Assembly: GCF_964340395.1 (NCBI RefSeq)
Contig: NC_135551.1
Location: forward strand, 2,717,001 to 2,781,000
Direction: 5' to 3'
DNA length: 64,000 nt
DNA from: Glandiceps talaboti
Taxonomy: Eukaryota > Hemichordata > Enteropneusta > Spengelidae
Each line of letters begins with the position of its first letter. The stretch's first letter is position 1. The notes beneath the pieces were generated by a model, which made no database searches, was not told the origin of the DNA, and was given only the letters and a program-made list of their open reading frames with translations. Positions 13,101 through 26,920 of this stretch are shown here, piece after piece. Both the position numbers and the translations under genes were made by a program.

Positions 13101-16100
13101 TGATGGGAATAGAATGGAATAATTTGATGTTAGAATTGTGATTGTTCAACATATATTAAAATGAAATAATCCTTCTCCTTAGTAACATTTGTAAACAACT
13201 AACTTTGTTCTATTGCAGTGCATGATGGGAATAGAATAGAATAATTTGATGGTAGAATGGTGATTATCCATCATATATTAAAATGGAATAATACTCCTTA
13301 GTAACATTTGTAAACAACTAACTTTGTTCTATTGCAGTGCATGATGGGAATAGAATAGAATAATTTGATGGTAGTGGTGATTGTCCAACCTATATTAAAA
13401 TGGAATAATACTCCTTAGTAACATTTGTAAACAACTAACTTTGTTCTATTGCAGTGCATGATGGGAATAGAATAGAATAATTTGATGGTAGTGGTGATTG
13501 TCCAACCTATATTAAAATGGAATAATACTCCTTAGTAACATTTGTAAACAACTAACTTTGTTCTATTGCAATGTATGATGGGAATAGAATAGAATAATTT
13601 GATGGTAGTGGTGATTCTCCAACCTATATTAAAATGGAATAATACTCCTTAGTAACATTTGTAAACAAGTGACTTTGTTCTATTGCAGTGCATGATGGGA
13701 ATAGAATAGAATAATTTGATGGTAGTGGTGATTGTCCAACCTGTATTAAAATGGAATAATCCTTCTCCTTAGTAACATTTGTAAACAACTAACTTTGTTC
13801 TATTGCAGTGCATGATAGGAATAGAAGAGAATAATTTGATGGTAGTGGTGATTGTCCAACCTATATTAAAATGGAATAATACTCCTTAGTAACATTTGTA
13901 AACAACTAACTTTGTTCTATTGCAGTGCATGATGGGAATAGAATAGAATAATTTGATGGTAGTGGTGATTGTTCAACCTGTATTAAAATGGAATAATACT
14001 CCTTAGTAACATTTGTAAACAACTAACTTTGTTCTATTGCAGTGCATGATGGGAATAGAATAGAATAATTTGATGGTAGAGTGGTGATTGTCCAACCTAT
14101 ATTAAAATGGAATAATACTCCTTAGTAACATTTGTAAATAATTAACTTTGTTCTATTGCAATGTATGATGGGAATAGAATAGAAAAATTTTATGGTAGAA
14201 TGGTGATTATCCAACCTATATTAAAATGGAATAATACTCCTTAGTAACATTTGTAAACAAGTGACTTTGTTCTATTGCAATGCATGATGGGAATAGAATA
14301 GAATAATTTGATGGTAGAGTGGTGATTGTTCAACCTATATTAAAATGGAATAATACTCCTTAGTAACATTTGTAAACAAGTGACTTTGTTCTATTGCAGT
14401 GCATGATGGGAAGAGAATAGAATAATTTGATGGTAGAATGGTGATCGTTCAACCTGTATTAAAATGGAATAATACTCCTTAGTAACATTTGTAAACAAGT
14501 GACTTTGTTCTATTGCAGTGCATGATGGGAATAGAATAGAATAATTTGATGTTAGAATTGTGATTGTTCAACATATATTAAAATGAAATAATCCTTCTCC
14601 TTAGTAACATTTGTAAACAACTAACTTTGTTCTATTGCAGTGCATGATGGGAATAGAATAGAATAATTTGATGGTAGAATGGTGATTATCCATCATATAT
14701 TAAAATGGAATAATACTCCTTAGTAACATTTGTAAACAACTAACTTTGTTCTATTGCAGTGCATGATGGGAATAGAATAGAATAATTTGATGGTAGTGGT
14801 GATTGTCCAACCTATATTAAAATGGAATAATACTCCTTAGTAACATTTGTAAACAACTAACTTTGTTCTATTGCAGTGCATGATGGGAATAGAATAGAAT
14901 AATTTGATGGTAGTGGTGATTGTCCAACCTATATTAAAATGGAATAATACTCCTTAGTAACATTTGTAAACAACTAACTTTGTTCTATTGCAATGTATGA
15001 TGGGAATAGAATAGAATAATTTGATGGTAGTGGTGGTTCTCCAACCTATATTAAAATTGAATAATACTCCTTAGTAACATTTGTAAACAACTAACTTTGT
15101 TCTATTGCAGTGCATGATGGGAATAGAATAGAATAATTTGATGGTAGTGGTGATTGTTCAACCTGTATTAAAATGGAATAATCCTTCTCCTTAGTAACAT
15201 TTGTAAACAACTAACTTTGTTCTATTGCAGTGCATGATGGGAATAGAATAGAATAATTTGATGGTAGAGTGGTGATTGTCCAACCTATATTAAAATGGAA
15301 TAATACTCCTTAGTAACATTTGTAAATAATTAACTTTGTTCTATTGCAATGTATGATGGGAATAGAATAGAAAAATTTTATGGTAGAATGGTGATTATCC
15401 AACCTATATTAAAATGGAATAATACTCCTTAGTAACATTTGTAAACAAGTGACTTTGTTCTATTGCAATGTATGATGGGAATAGAATAGAATAATTTGAT
15501 GGTAGAGTGGTGATTGTTCAACCTATATTAAAATGGAATAATACTCCTTAGTAACATTTGTAAACAAGTGACTTTGTTCTATTGCAGTGCATGATGGGAA
15601 GAGAATAGAATAATTTGATGGTAGAATGGTGATCGTTCAACCTATATTAAAATGGAATAATACTCCTTAGAAACATTTGTAAACAAGTGACTTTGTTCTA
15701 TTGCAATGTATGATGGGAATAGAATAGAATAATTTGATGGTAGAGTGGTGATTGTTCAACCTATATTAAAATGGAATAATACTCCTTAGTAACATTTGTA
15801 AACAAGTGACTTTGTTCTATTGCAGTGCATGATGGGAAGAGAATAGAATAATTTGATGGTAGAATGGTGATCGTTCAACCTGTATTAAAATGGAATAATA
15901 CTCCTTAGTAACATTTGTAAACAAGTGACTTTGTTCTATTGCAGTGCATGATGGGAATAGAATAGAATAATTTGATGTTAGAATTGTGATTGTTCAACAT
16001 ATATTAAAATGAAATAATCCTTCTCCTTAGTAACATTTGTAAACAACTAACTTTGTTCTATTGCAGTGCATGATGGGAATAGAATAGAATAATTTGATGG

Positions 16101-19100
16101 TAGAATGGTGATTATCCATCATATATTAAAATGGAATAATACTCCTTAGTAACATTTGTAAACAACTAACTTTGTTCTATTGCAGTGCATGATGGGAATA
16201 GAATAGAATAATTTGATGGTAGTGGTGATTGTCCAACCTATATTAAAATGGAATAATACTCCTTAGTAACATTTGTAAACAACTAACTTTGTTCTATTGC
16301 AGTGCATGATGGGAATAGAATAGAATAATTTGATGGTAGTGGTGATTGTCCAACCTATATTAAAATGGAATAATACTCCTTAGTAACATTTGTAAACAAC
16401 TAACTTTGTTCTATTGCAATGTATGATGGGAATAGAATAGAATAATTTGATGGTAGTGGTGATTCTCCAACCTATATTAAAATGGAATAATACTCCTTAG
16501 TAACATTTGTAAACAAGTGACTTTGTTCTATTGCAGTGCATGATGGGAATAGAATAGAATAATTTGATGGTAGTGGTGATTGTTCAACCTGTATTAAAAT
16601 GGAATAATCCTTCTCCTTAGTAACATTTGTAAACAACTAACTTTGTTCTATTGCAGTGCATGATAGGAATAGAATAGAATAATTTGATGGTAGTGGTGAT
16701 TGTCCAACCTATATTAAAATGGAATAATACTCCTTAGTAACATTTGTAAACAACTAACTTTGTTCTATTGCAGTGCATGATGGGAATAGAATAGAATAAT
16801 TTGATGGTAGTGGTGATTGTTCAACCTGTATTAAAATGGAATAATACTCCTTAGTAACATTTGTAAACAACTAACTTTGTTCTATTGCAGTGCATGATGG
16901 GAATAGAATAGAATAATTTGATGGTAGTGGTGATTGTCCAACCTATATTAAAATGGAAAAATACTCCTTAGTAACATTTGTAAATAATTAACTTTGTTCT
17001 ATTGCAATGTATGATGGGAATAGAATAGAAAAATTTTATGGTAGAATGGTGATTATCCAACCTATATTAAAATGGAATAATACTCCTTAGTAACATTTGT
17101 AAACAAGTGACTTTGTTCTATTGCAATGTATGATGGGAATAGAATAGAATAATTTGATGGTAGAGTGGTGATTGTTCAACCTATATTAAAATGGAATAAT
17201 ACTCCTTAGTAACATTTGTAAACAAGTGACTTTATTCTATTGCAGTGCATGATGGGAATAGAATGGAATAATTTGATGTTAGAATTGTCATGGTTCAACC
17301 TATATTAAAATGGAATAATACTCCTTAGTAATGTTTGTAAACAAGTGACTTTGTTCTATTGCAGTGCATGATGGGAATAGAATAGAATAATTTGATGGTA
17401 GAGTGGCGAGTATCCAACCTATATTAAAATAGAATAATACTCCTTAGTAATGTTTGTAAACAAATGACTTAATTTGTTCTATTGCAATGAATGGTTGGAA
17501 TAGAATAGAATAATTTGATGGTAGAGTGGTGATTGTCCAACCCCTATTGTAATGGAATAATCCTTCTCCTTAGTAACATTTGTAAACAACTAACTTTGTT
17601 CTATTGCAATGTATGATGGGAATAGAATGTAATCATTTGATGTTAGAATGGTGATTGTCCAACGTATATTAAACTGAAATAATGTTCCTTAGTAACGTTT
17701 GTAAACAAGTGACTTTATTCTATTGCAGTGCATGATGGGAATAGAATGGAATAATTTGATGTTAGAATTGTGATTGTTCAACATATATTAAAATGGAATA
17801 ATACTCCTTAGTAATGTTTGTAAACAACAAACTTTGTTCTTTTTTAATGTATGATGGGAATAAAATGGAATAATGCTCCTTAGTAACATTTGTAAAAAAG
17901 TGACTTTATTCTGTTGCAGTGCATGATGGGAATAGAATGGAATAATTTGATGTTAAATTGTGATTGTTCAACATATATTAAAATGAAATAATCCTTCTCC
18001 TTAGTAACATTTGTAAACAACTAACTTTGTTCTATTGCAATGTATGATGGGAATAGAAAAGAATAATTTTATGGTAGAATGGTGATTATCCAACCTATAT
18101 TAAAATGGAATAATACTCCTTAGTAACATTTGTAAACAAGTGACTTTATTCTATTGCAATGTATTATGGGAATAGAATAGAATAATTTGATGGTAGAATG
18201 GTGATTGTTCAACCTATATTAAAATGGAATAATACTCCTTAGTAACATTTGTAAACAAGTGACTTTGTTCTATTGCAGTGCATGATGGGAATAGAATAGA
18301 ATAATTTGATGTTAGAATGGTGATCGTTCAACCTATATTAAAATGGAATAATGCTCCTTAGTAACATTTGTAAACAACTAACTTTGTTCTATTGCAATGT
18401 ATGATGGGAATAGTATGTAATCATTTGATGTTAGAATGGTGATTATCCATCATATATTAAAATGGAATAATGCTGCTTAGTAATGTTTGTAAACAACTAA
18501 CTTTGTTCTATTGCAGTGCATGATGGGAATAGAATGTAATCATTTGATGGTAGAATGGTGATTATCCAACCTATATTAAAATGGAATAATACTCCTTAGT
18601 AACAATTGTAAATAATTGACTGTGTTCTATTGCAGTGCATGATGGGAATAGAATAGAATAATTTGATGGTAGAGTGATGATTATCCAACCTATATTAAAA
18701 TTGAATAATACTCCTTAGTAATGTTTGTAAATAAATGACTTTGTTCTATTGCAATGAATGGTTGGAATAGAATAGAATAATTTGATGGTAGAGTAGTGAT
18801 TATCCAACCTATGTTAAAAAGGAATAATACTCCTTAGTAACATTTGTAAACAACAAACTTTGTTCTTTTGTAATGTATGATGGGAATAAAATGGAATAAT
18901 TTGTTGGTAGAGTTGTGATTGTCCAACCCCTATTGTAATGGAATAATCCTTCTCCTTAGTAACATTTGTAAACAACTAACTTTGTTCTATTGCAATGTAT
19001 GATGGGAATAGAATGTAATCATTTGATGTTAGAATGGTGTTTGTCCAACGTATATTAAAATGAAATAATGTTCCTTAGTTACGTTTATTAAACAAGTGAC

Positions 19101-20151
19101 TTTATTCTATTGCAGTGCATGATGGGAATAGAATGGAATAATTTGATATTAAAATTGTGATTGTTCAACATATATAAAAATGGAATAATACTCCTTAGTA
19201 ACATTTGTAAACAACTAACTTTGTTCTTTTGCAATGTATGATGGGAATAGAATGTAATCATTTAATGTTAGAATGGTGATTGTCCAACGTATATTAAAAT
19301 GGAATAATGCTCCTTGGTAACGTTTGTAAAAAAGTGACTTTATTCTATTGCAGTGCATGATGGGAATAGAATGGAATAATTTGATGTTAGAATTGTGATT
19401 GTTCAACCTATATTAAAATGAAATAATCCTTCTCCTTAGTAACATTTGTAAACAAGTGACTTTGTTCTATTGCAGTGCATGATGGGAATAGATAAGAATA
19501 ATTTGATGGTAGAGTGGTGTTTATCCAACCTATATTAAAATGGAATAAAACTCCTTAGTAACGTTTGTAAATAATTGACTTTGTTCTATTGCAGTGCATG
19601 ATGGGAATAGAATAGAATAATTTGATGGTAGAATGGTGATTATCCAACCTATATTAAAATGGAATAATACTCCTTAGTAACATTTGTAAACAACTAACTT
19701 TGTTCTATTGCGATGCATGATGGGAATAGAATAGAATAATTTGATGGTAGAGTGGTGATTATCCAACTTATATTAAAGTGGAATAATACTCCTAAGTAAT
19801 GTTTGTAAACAAATGACTTTGTTCTATTGCAATGTATGATGGGAATAGAATAGAATAATTTGATGGTAGAGTTGTGATTATCCAACCTCTATTAAAATGG
19901 AATAATACTCCTTAGTAATGTTTGTAAACAAATGACTTTGTTCTATTGCAATGAATGGTTGGAATAGAATAGAATAATTTGATGGTAGAGTAGTGATTGT
20001 CCAACCCCTATTGTAATGGAATAATCCTTCTCCTTAGTAACGTTTGTAAACAAATGACTTTGTTCTATTGCAATGAATGGTTGTAATAGAATAGAATAAT
20101 TTGATGGTAGAGTAGTGATTATCCAACCCCTATTGTAATAGAATAATCATT
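10136..20151 (+). repeat. 10.0-kb higher-order repeat, copy 2
   Basis: Second copy of the 10-kb unit, 10,016 bp long. It is 119 bp shorter than copy 1, exactly one monomer, and the difference falls near 15,900 (equivalent to 5,760-5,890 of copy 1). Elsewhere I saw essentially the same bases, including rare variants such as the acagctaac monomer at the unit start and the truncated 72-bp monomers. Confidence 0.95.
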
Positions 20152-21535
20152 CTCCTTAGTAACATTTGTAAACAGCTAACTTTGTTCTATTGCAGTGCAT
20201 GATGGGAATAGAATGTAATCATTTGATGGTAGAATGGTGATTATCCAACCTATATTAAAATGGAATAATACTACTTAGTAACAATTGTAAATAATTGACT
20301 GTGTTCTATTGCAGTGCATGATGGGAATAGAATAGAATAATCTGATGGTAGAGTGATGATTATCCAACCTATATTAAAATTGAAAAATGCTCCTTAGCAA
20401 CATTTGCAAACAAGTGACTTTGTTCTATTGCAATGAATGGCTGGAATAGAATAGAATAAATTGATGGTAGAGTGGTGATTGTCCAACGTATATTAAAATG
20501 GAACAATGCTCCTTAGTAACGTTTGTAACTTTGTTCTATTGCAGTGCATGATTGGAATAGAATAGAATAATTTGATGGTAGAGTGGTGATTATCCAACCT
20601 ATATTAAAAAGGAATAATACTCCTTAGTAACATTTGTAAACAACTAACTTTGTTCTTTTGTAATGTATGATGGGAATAAAATGGAATAATTTGATGGTAG
20701 AGTTGTGATTGTCCAACCCTTATTGTAATGGAATAATCCTTCTCCTTAGTAACATTTGTAAACAACTAACTTTGTTCTATTGCAATGTATGATGGGAATA
20801 GAATGTAATCATTTGATGTTAGAATGGTGATTATCCATCATATATTAAAATGGAATAATGCTCCTTAGTAACATTTGTAAACAAGTGACTTTGTTCTATT
20901 GCAATACATGATGGGAATAGAATAGAATAATTTGATGTTAGAATGGTGATTGTCCAACGTATATATTAAAATGCAATAAAACACCTCAGTAACATTTCTA
21001 AACAACTTGCTTTGTTCTATTGCAATGTATGATGGGAATAGAATAGAATAATTTGATGGTAGAATGGTGATTGTCCAACGTATATTAAAATGGAACAATG
21101 CTCCTTAGTAACGTTTGTAACTTTGTTCTATTGCAGTGCATGATTGGAATAGAATAGAATAATTTGATGGTAGAGTGGTGATTATCCAACCTATATTAAA
21201 AAGGAATAATACTGCTTAGTAACATTTGTAAACAACTAACTTTGTTCTTTTGTAATGTATGATGGGAATAAAATGGAATAATTTGATGGTAGAGTTGTGA
21301 TTGTCCAACCCCTATTGTAATGGAATAATCCTTCTCCTTAGTAACATTTGTAAACAACTAACTTTGTTCTATTGCAATGTATGATGGGAATAGAATGTAA
21401 TCATTTAATGTTAGAATGGTGATTGTCCAACGTATATTAAAATGGAATAATGCTCCTTAGTAACGTTTGTAACTTTGTTCTATTGCAGTGCATGATTGGA
21501 ATAGAATAGAATAATTTGATGGTAGAGTGGTGATT
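20152..21535 (+). repeat. 10-kb higher-order repeat, truncated copy 3
   Basis: Third copy of the 10-kb unit. It follows copies 1 and 2 for about 1.38 kb, then departs near 21536, where copies 1 and 2 read gattgttcaacc and this copy reads gattatccaacc followed by ttaaaaaggaata. One substitution against the earlier copies is visible near 20,703 (gagttgtg for gagtagtg). Confidence 0.9.
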
Positions 21536-21737
21536 ATCCAACCTATATTAAAAAGGAATAATACTCCTTAGTAACATTTGTAAACAACTAACTTTGTTCT
21601 TTTGTAATGTATGATGGGAATAAAATGGAATAATTTGATGGTAGAGTTGTGATTGTCCAACCCCTATTGTAATGGAATAATCCTTCTCCTTAGTAGCATT
21701 TGTAAACAACTAACTTTGTTCTATTGCAATGTATAAT

Positions 21738-24700
21738 GGGAATAGAATGTAATCATTTAATGTTAGAATGGTGATTGTCCAACGTATATTAAAATGGAAT
21801 AATGCTCCTTAGTAACGTTTGTAACTTTGTTCTATTGCAGTGCATGATTGGAATAGAATAGAATAATTTGATGGTAGAGTGGTGATTATCCAACCTATAT
21901 TAAAAAGGAATAATACTCCTTAGTAACATTTGTAAACAACTAACTTTGTTCTTTTGTAATGTATGATGGGAATAAAATGGAATAATTTGATGGTAGAATT
22001 GTGATTGCCCAACCCTTATTGTAAAGGAATAATCCTTCTCCTTAGTAACATTTGTAAACAACTAACTTTGTTCTATAGCAATGTATTATGGGAATAGAAT
22101 GTAATCATTTGATGTTAGAATGGTGATTGTCCAACGTATATTAAAATGGAATAATGCTCCTTAGTAATGTTTGTAAACAAGTGACTTTATTCTATTGCAG
22201 TGCATGATGGGAATAGAATGGAATAATTTGATGTTAGAATTGTGATTGTTCAACCTATATTAAAATGGAATAATACTCCTTAGTAATGTTTGTAAACAAA
22301 TGACTTTGTTCTATTGCAATGTATGATGGGAATAGAATAGAATAATTTGATGGTAGAGTGGTGATTGTTCAACCTATATTAAAATGGAATAATACTCCTT
22401 AGTAATGTTTGTAAACAAGTGACTTTGTTGTATTGCAGTGCATGATGGGAATAGAATAGAATAATTTGATGGTAGATTGGTGATTATCCAACCTATATTA
22501 AAGTGGAATAATACTCCTTAGTAATGATTGTAAACAACTAACTTTGTTCTATTGCAATGTATGCTTGGAATAGAATGTAATCATTTAATGTTAGAATGGT
22601 GATTGTCCAACGTATATTAAAATGGAATAATACTCCTTAGTAATGTTTGTAAAAAAGTGACTTTATTCTATTGCAATGTATGCTGGGAATAGAATGTAAT
22701 CATTTAATGTTAGAATGGTGATTGTCCAACGTATATTAAAATGGAATAATGCTCCTTAGTAATGTTTGTAAACAAGTGACTTTGTTCAATTGCAGTGCAT
22801 GATGGGAATAGAATAGAATAATTTGATGTTAGAATGTTCATTGTCCAACGTATATTAAAATGGAATAATACTCCTTAGTAACATTTGTAAACAACTAACT
22901 TTGTTCTTTTGCAATGTATGATTGGAATAAAATGGAATAATTTGATGGTAGAGTTGTGATTGTCCAACCCTTATTGTAATGCAAAAATCCTTCTCCTTAG
23001 TAATATTTGTAAACAACTAACTTTGTTCTATTGCAATGTATTATGGGAATAGAATGTAATCATTTGATGTTAGAGTGGTGATTGTTCAACCTATATCAAA
23101 ATGGAATAATGCTCCTTAGTAACATTTGTAAACAAGTGACTTTATTCTATTGCAGTGCATGATGGGAATAGAATAGAATAATTTGATGGTAGTGGTGATT
23201 GTTCAACCTGTATTAAAATGGAATAATACTCCTTAGTAACATTTGTAAACAAGTGTCTTTATTTTATTGCAGTGCATGATGGGAATAGAATAGAATAATT
23301 TGATATTAGAATTGTGATTGTTCAACCTATATTAAAATGGAATAATACTCTTTAGTAACATTTGTAAACAAGTGACTTTGTTCTATTGCAATGTATGATG
23401 GGAATAGAATGGAATAATTTGATGGTAGAATGGTGATTATCCAACCTGTATTAAAATGGAATAATACTCCTTAGTAACATTTGTAAACAACTAACTTTGT
23501 TCTTTTGTAATGTATAATGGGAATAGAATAGAATAAATTGATGGTAGAGTGGTGATTGTCCAACCCTTATTGTAATAGAATAATCCTTCTCCTTAGTAAC
23601 ATTTGTAAATAACTAACTTTATTCTTTTGCAATGTATGATGGGAATAGAATGTAATCATTTAATGTTAGAATGGTGATTGTCCAACGAATATTAAAATGG
23701 AATAATGCTCCTTAGTAACGTTTGTAACTTTGTTCTATTGCAGTGCATGATGGGAATAGAATAGAATAATTTGATGGTAGAATGGTGATTGTCCAACGTA
23801 TATATTAAAATGTAATAAAACACCTTAGTAACATTTCTAAACAACTAGCTTTGTTCTATTGCAATGTATGATGGGAATAGAATGTAATCATTTGATGGTA
23901 GAATGGTGATTGTCCAACGTATATTAAAATGGAACAATGCTCCTTAGTAACGTTTGTAACTTTGTTCTATTGCAGTGCATGATTGTAATAGAATAGAATA
24001 ATTTGATGGTAGAGTGGTGATTATCCAACCTATATTAAAAAGGAATAATACTCCTTAGTAACATTTGTAAACAACTAACTTTGTTCTATTGCAGTGCATG
24101 ATGGGAATAGAATAGAATAATTTGATGGTAGTGGTGATTGTTCAACCTGTATTAAAATGGAATAATACTCCTTAGTAACATTTGTAAACAACTAACTTTG
24201 TTCTATTGCAATGTATGATGGGAATAGAATGTAATCATTTAATGTTAGAATGGTGATTGTCCAACGTATATTAAAATGGAATAATGCTCCTTAGTAACGT
24301 TTGTAACTTTGTTCTATTGCAGTGCATGATGGGAATAGAATAGAATAATTTGATGGTAGTGGTGATTGTTCAACCTGTATTAAAATGGAATAATACTCTT
24401 TAGTAACATTTGTAAACAAGTGACTTTGTTCTATTGCAATGTATGATGGGAATAGAATGTAATCATTTAATGTTAGAATGGTGATTGTCCAACGTATATT
24501 AAAATGGAATAATGCTCCTTAGTAACGTTTGTAACTTTGTTCTATTGCAGTGCATGATTGGAATAGAATAGAATAATTTGATGGTAGAGTGGTGATTATC
24601 CAACCTATATTAAAAAGGAATAATACTCCTTAGTAACATTTGTAAACAACTAACTTTGTTCTTTTGTAATGTATGATGGGAATAAAATGGAATAATTTGA

Positions 24701-26920
24701 TGGTAGAATTGTGATTGCCCAACCCTTATTGTAAAGGAATAATCCTTCTCCTTAGTAACATTTGTAAACAACTAACTTTGTTCTATAGCAATGTATTATG
24801 GGAATAGAATGTAATCATTTGATGTTAGAATGGTGATTGTCCAACGTATATTAAAATGGAATAATGCTCCTTAGTAATGTTTGTAAACAAGTGACTTTAT
24901 TCTATTGCAGTGCATGATGGGAATAGAATGGAATAATTTGATGTTAGAATTGTGATTGTTCAACCTATATTAAAATGGAATAATACTCCTTAGTAATGTT
25001 TGTAAACAAATGACTTTGTTCTATTGCAATGTATGATGGGAATAGAATAGAATAATTTGATGGTAGAGTGGTGATTGTTCAACCTATATTAAAATGGAAT
25101 AATACTCCTTAGTAATGTTTGTAAACAAGTGACTTTGTTGTATTGCAGTGCATGATGGGAATAGAATAGAATAATTTGATGGTAGATTGGTGATTATCCA
25201 ACCTATATTAAAGTGGAATAATACTCCTTAGTAATGATTGTAAACAACTAACTTTGTTCTATTGCAATGTATGCTTGGAATAGAATGTAATCATTTAATG
25301 TTAGAATGGTGATTGTCCAACGTATATTAAAATGGAATAATACTCCTTAGTAATGTTTGTAAAAAAGTGACTTTATTCTATTGCAATGTATGCTGGGAAT
25401 AGAATGTAATCATTTAATGTTAGAATGGTGATTGTCCAACGTATATTAAAATGGAATAATGCTCCTTAGTAATGTTTGTAAACAAGTGACTTTGTTCAAT
25501 TGCAGTGCATGATGGGAATAGAATAGAATAATTTGATGTTAGAATGTTCATTGTCCAACGTATATTAAAATGGAATAATACTCCTTAGTAACATTTGTAA
25601 ACAACTAACTTTGTTCTTTTGCAATGTATGATTGGAATAAAATGGAATAATTTGATGGTAGAGTTGTGATTGTCCAACCCTTATTGTAATGCAAAAATCC
25701 TTCTCCTTAGTAATATTTGTAAACAACTAACTTTGTTCTATTGCAATGTATTATGGGAATAGAATGTAATCATTTGATGTTAGAGTGGTGATTGTTCAAC
25801 CTATATCAAAATGGAATAATGCTCCTTAGTAACATTTGTAAACAAGTGACTTTATTCTATTGCAGTGCATGATGGGAATAGAATAGAATAATTTGATGGT
25901 AGTGGTGATTGTTCAACCTGTATTAAAATGGAATAATACTCCTTAGTAACATTTGTAAACAAGTGTCTTTATTTTATTGCAGTGCATGATGGGAATAGAA
26001 TAGAATAATTTGATATTAGAATTGTGATTGTTCAACCTATATTAAAATGGAATAATACTCTTTAGTAACATTTGTAAACAAGTGACTTTGTTCTATTGCA
26101 ATGTATGATGGGAATAGAATGGAATAATTTGATGGTAGAATGGTGATTATCCAACCTGTATTAAAATGGAATAATACTCCTTAGTAACATTTGTAAACAA
26201 CTAACTTTGTTCTTTTGTAATGTATAATGGGAATAGAATAGAATAAATTGATGGTAGAGTGGTGATTGTCCAACCCTTATTGTAATAGAATAATCCTTCT
26301 CCTTAGTAACATTTGTAAATAACTAACTTTATTCTTTTGCAATGTATGATGGGAATAGAATGTAATCATTTAATGTTAGAATGGTGATTGTCCAACGAAT
26401 ATTAAAATGGAATAATGCTCCTTAGTAACGTTTGTAACTTTGTTCTATTGCAGTGCATGATGGGAATAGAATAGAATAATTTGATGGTAGAATGGTGATT
26501 GTCCAACGTATATATTAAAATGTAATAAAACACCTTAGTAACATTTCTAAACAACTAGCTTTGTTCTATTGCAATGTATGATGGGAATAGAATGTAATCA
26601 TTTGATGGTAGAATGGTGATTGTCCAACGTATATTAAAATGGAACAATGCTCCTTAGTAACGTTTGTAACTTTGTTCTATTGCAGTGCATGATTGTAATA
26701 GAATAGAATAATTTGATGGTAGAGTGGTGATTATCCAACCTATATTAAAAAGGAATAATACTCCTTAGTAACATTTGTAAACAACTAACTTTGTTCTATT
26801 GCAGTGCATGATGGGAATAGAATAGAATAATTTGATGGTAGTGGTGATTGTTCAACCTGTATTAAAATGGAATAATACTCCTTAGTAACATTTGTAAACA
26901 ACTAACTTTGTTCTATTGCA
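21738..26920 (+). repeat. 2,710-bp higher-order repeat, two copies
   Basis: Copy a runs from about 21738 and copy b from about 24448. Diagnostic variants recur at a constant 2,710-bp offset: ttctatagca at 22071 and 24781, gtgattgccc at 22001 and 24711, gtaatgattg at 22521 and 25231. Similarity ends near 24210 in copy a and 26920 in copy b, so about 2.47 kb is duplicated and a few monomers separate the copies. Confidence 0.92.

Noticed and set aside
714-21098. Minus-strand frames of 63-77 codons repeated at 714, 9199, 9678, 10849, 19215, 19694 and 20865.
   Set aside because: They lie wholly in the satellite and repeat with the 10-kb unit. The frame shifts from monomer to monomer, and no start context, domain or codon pattern supports a gene.
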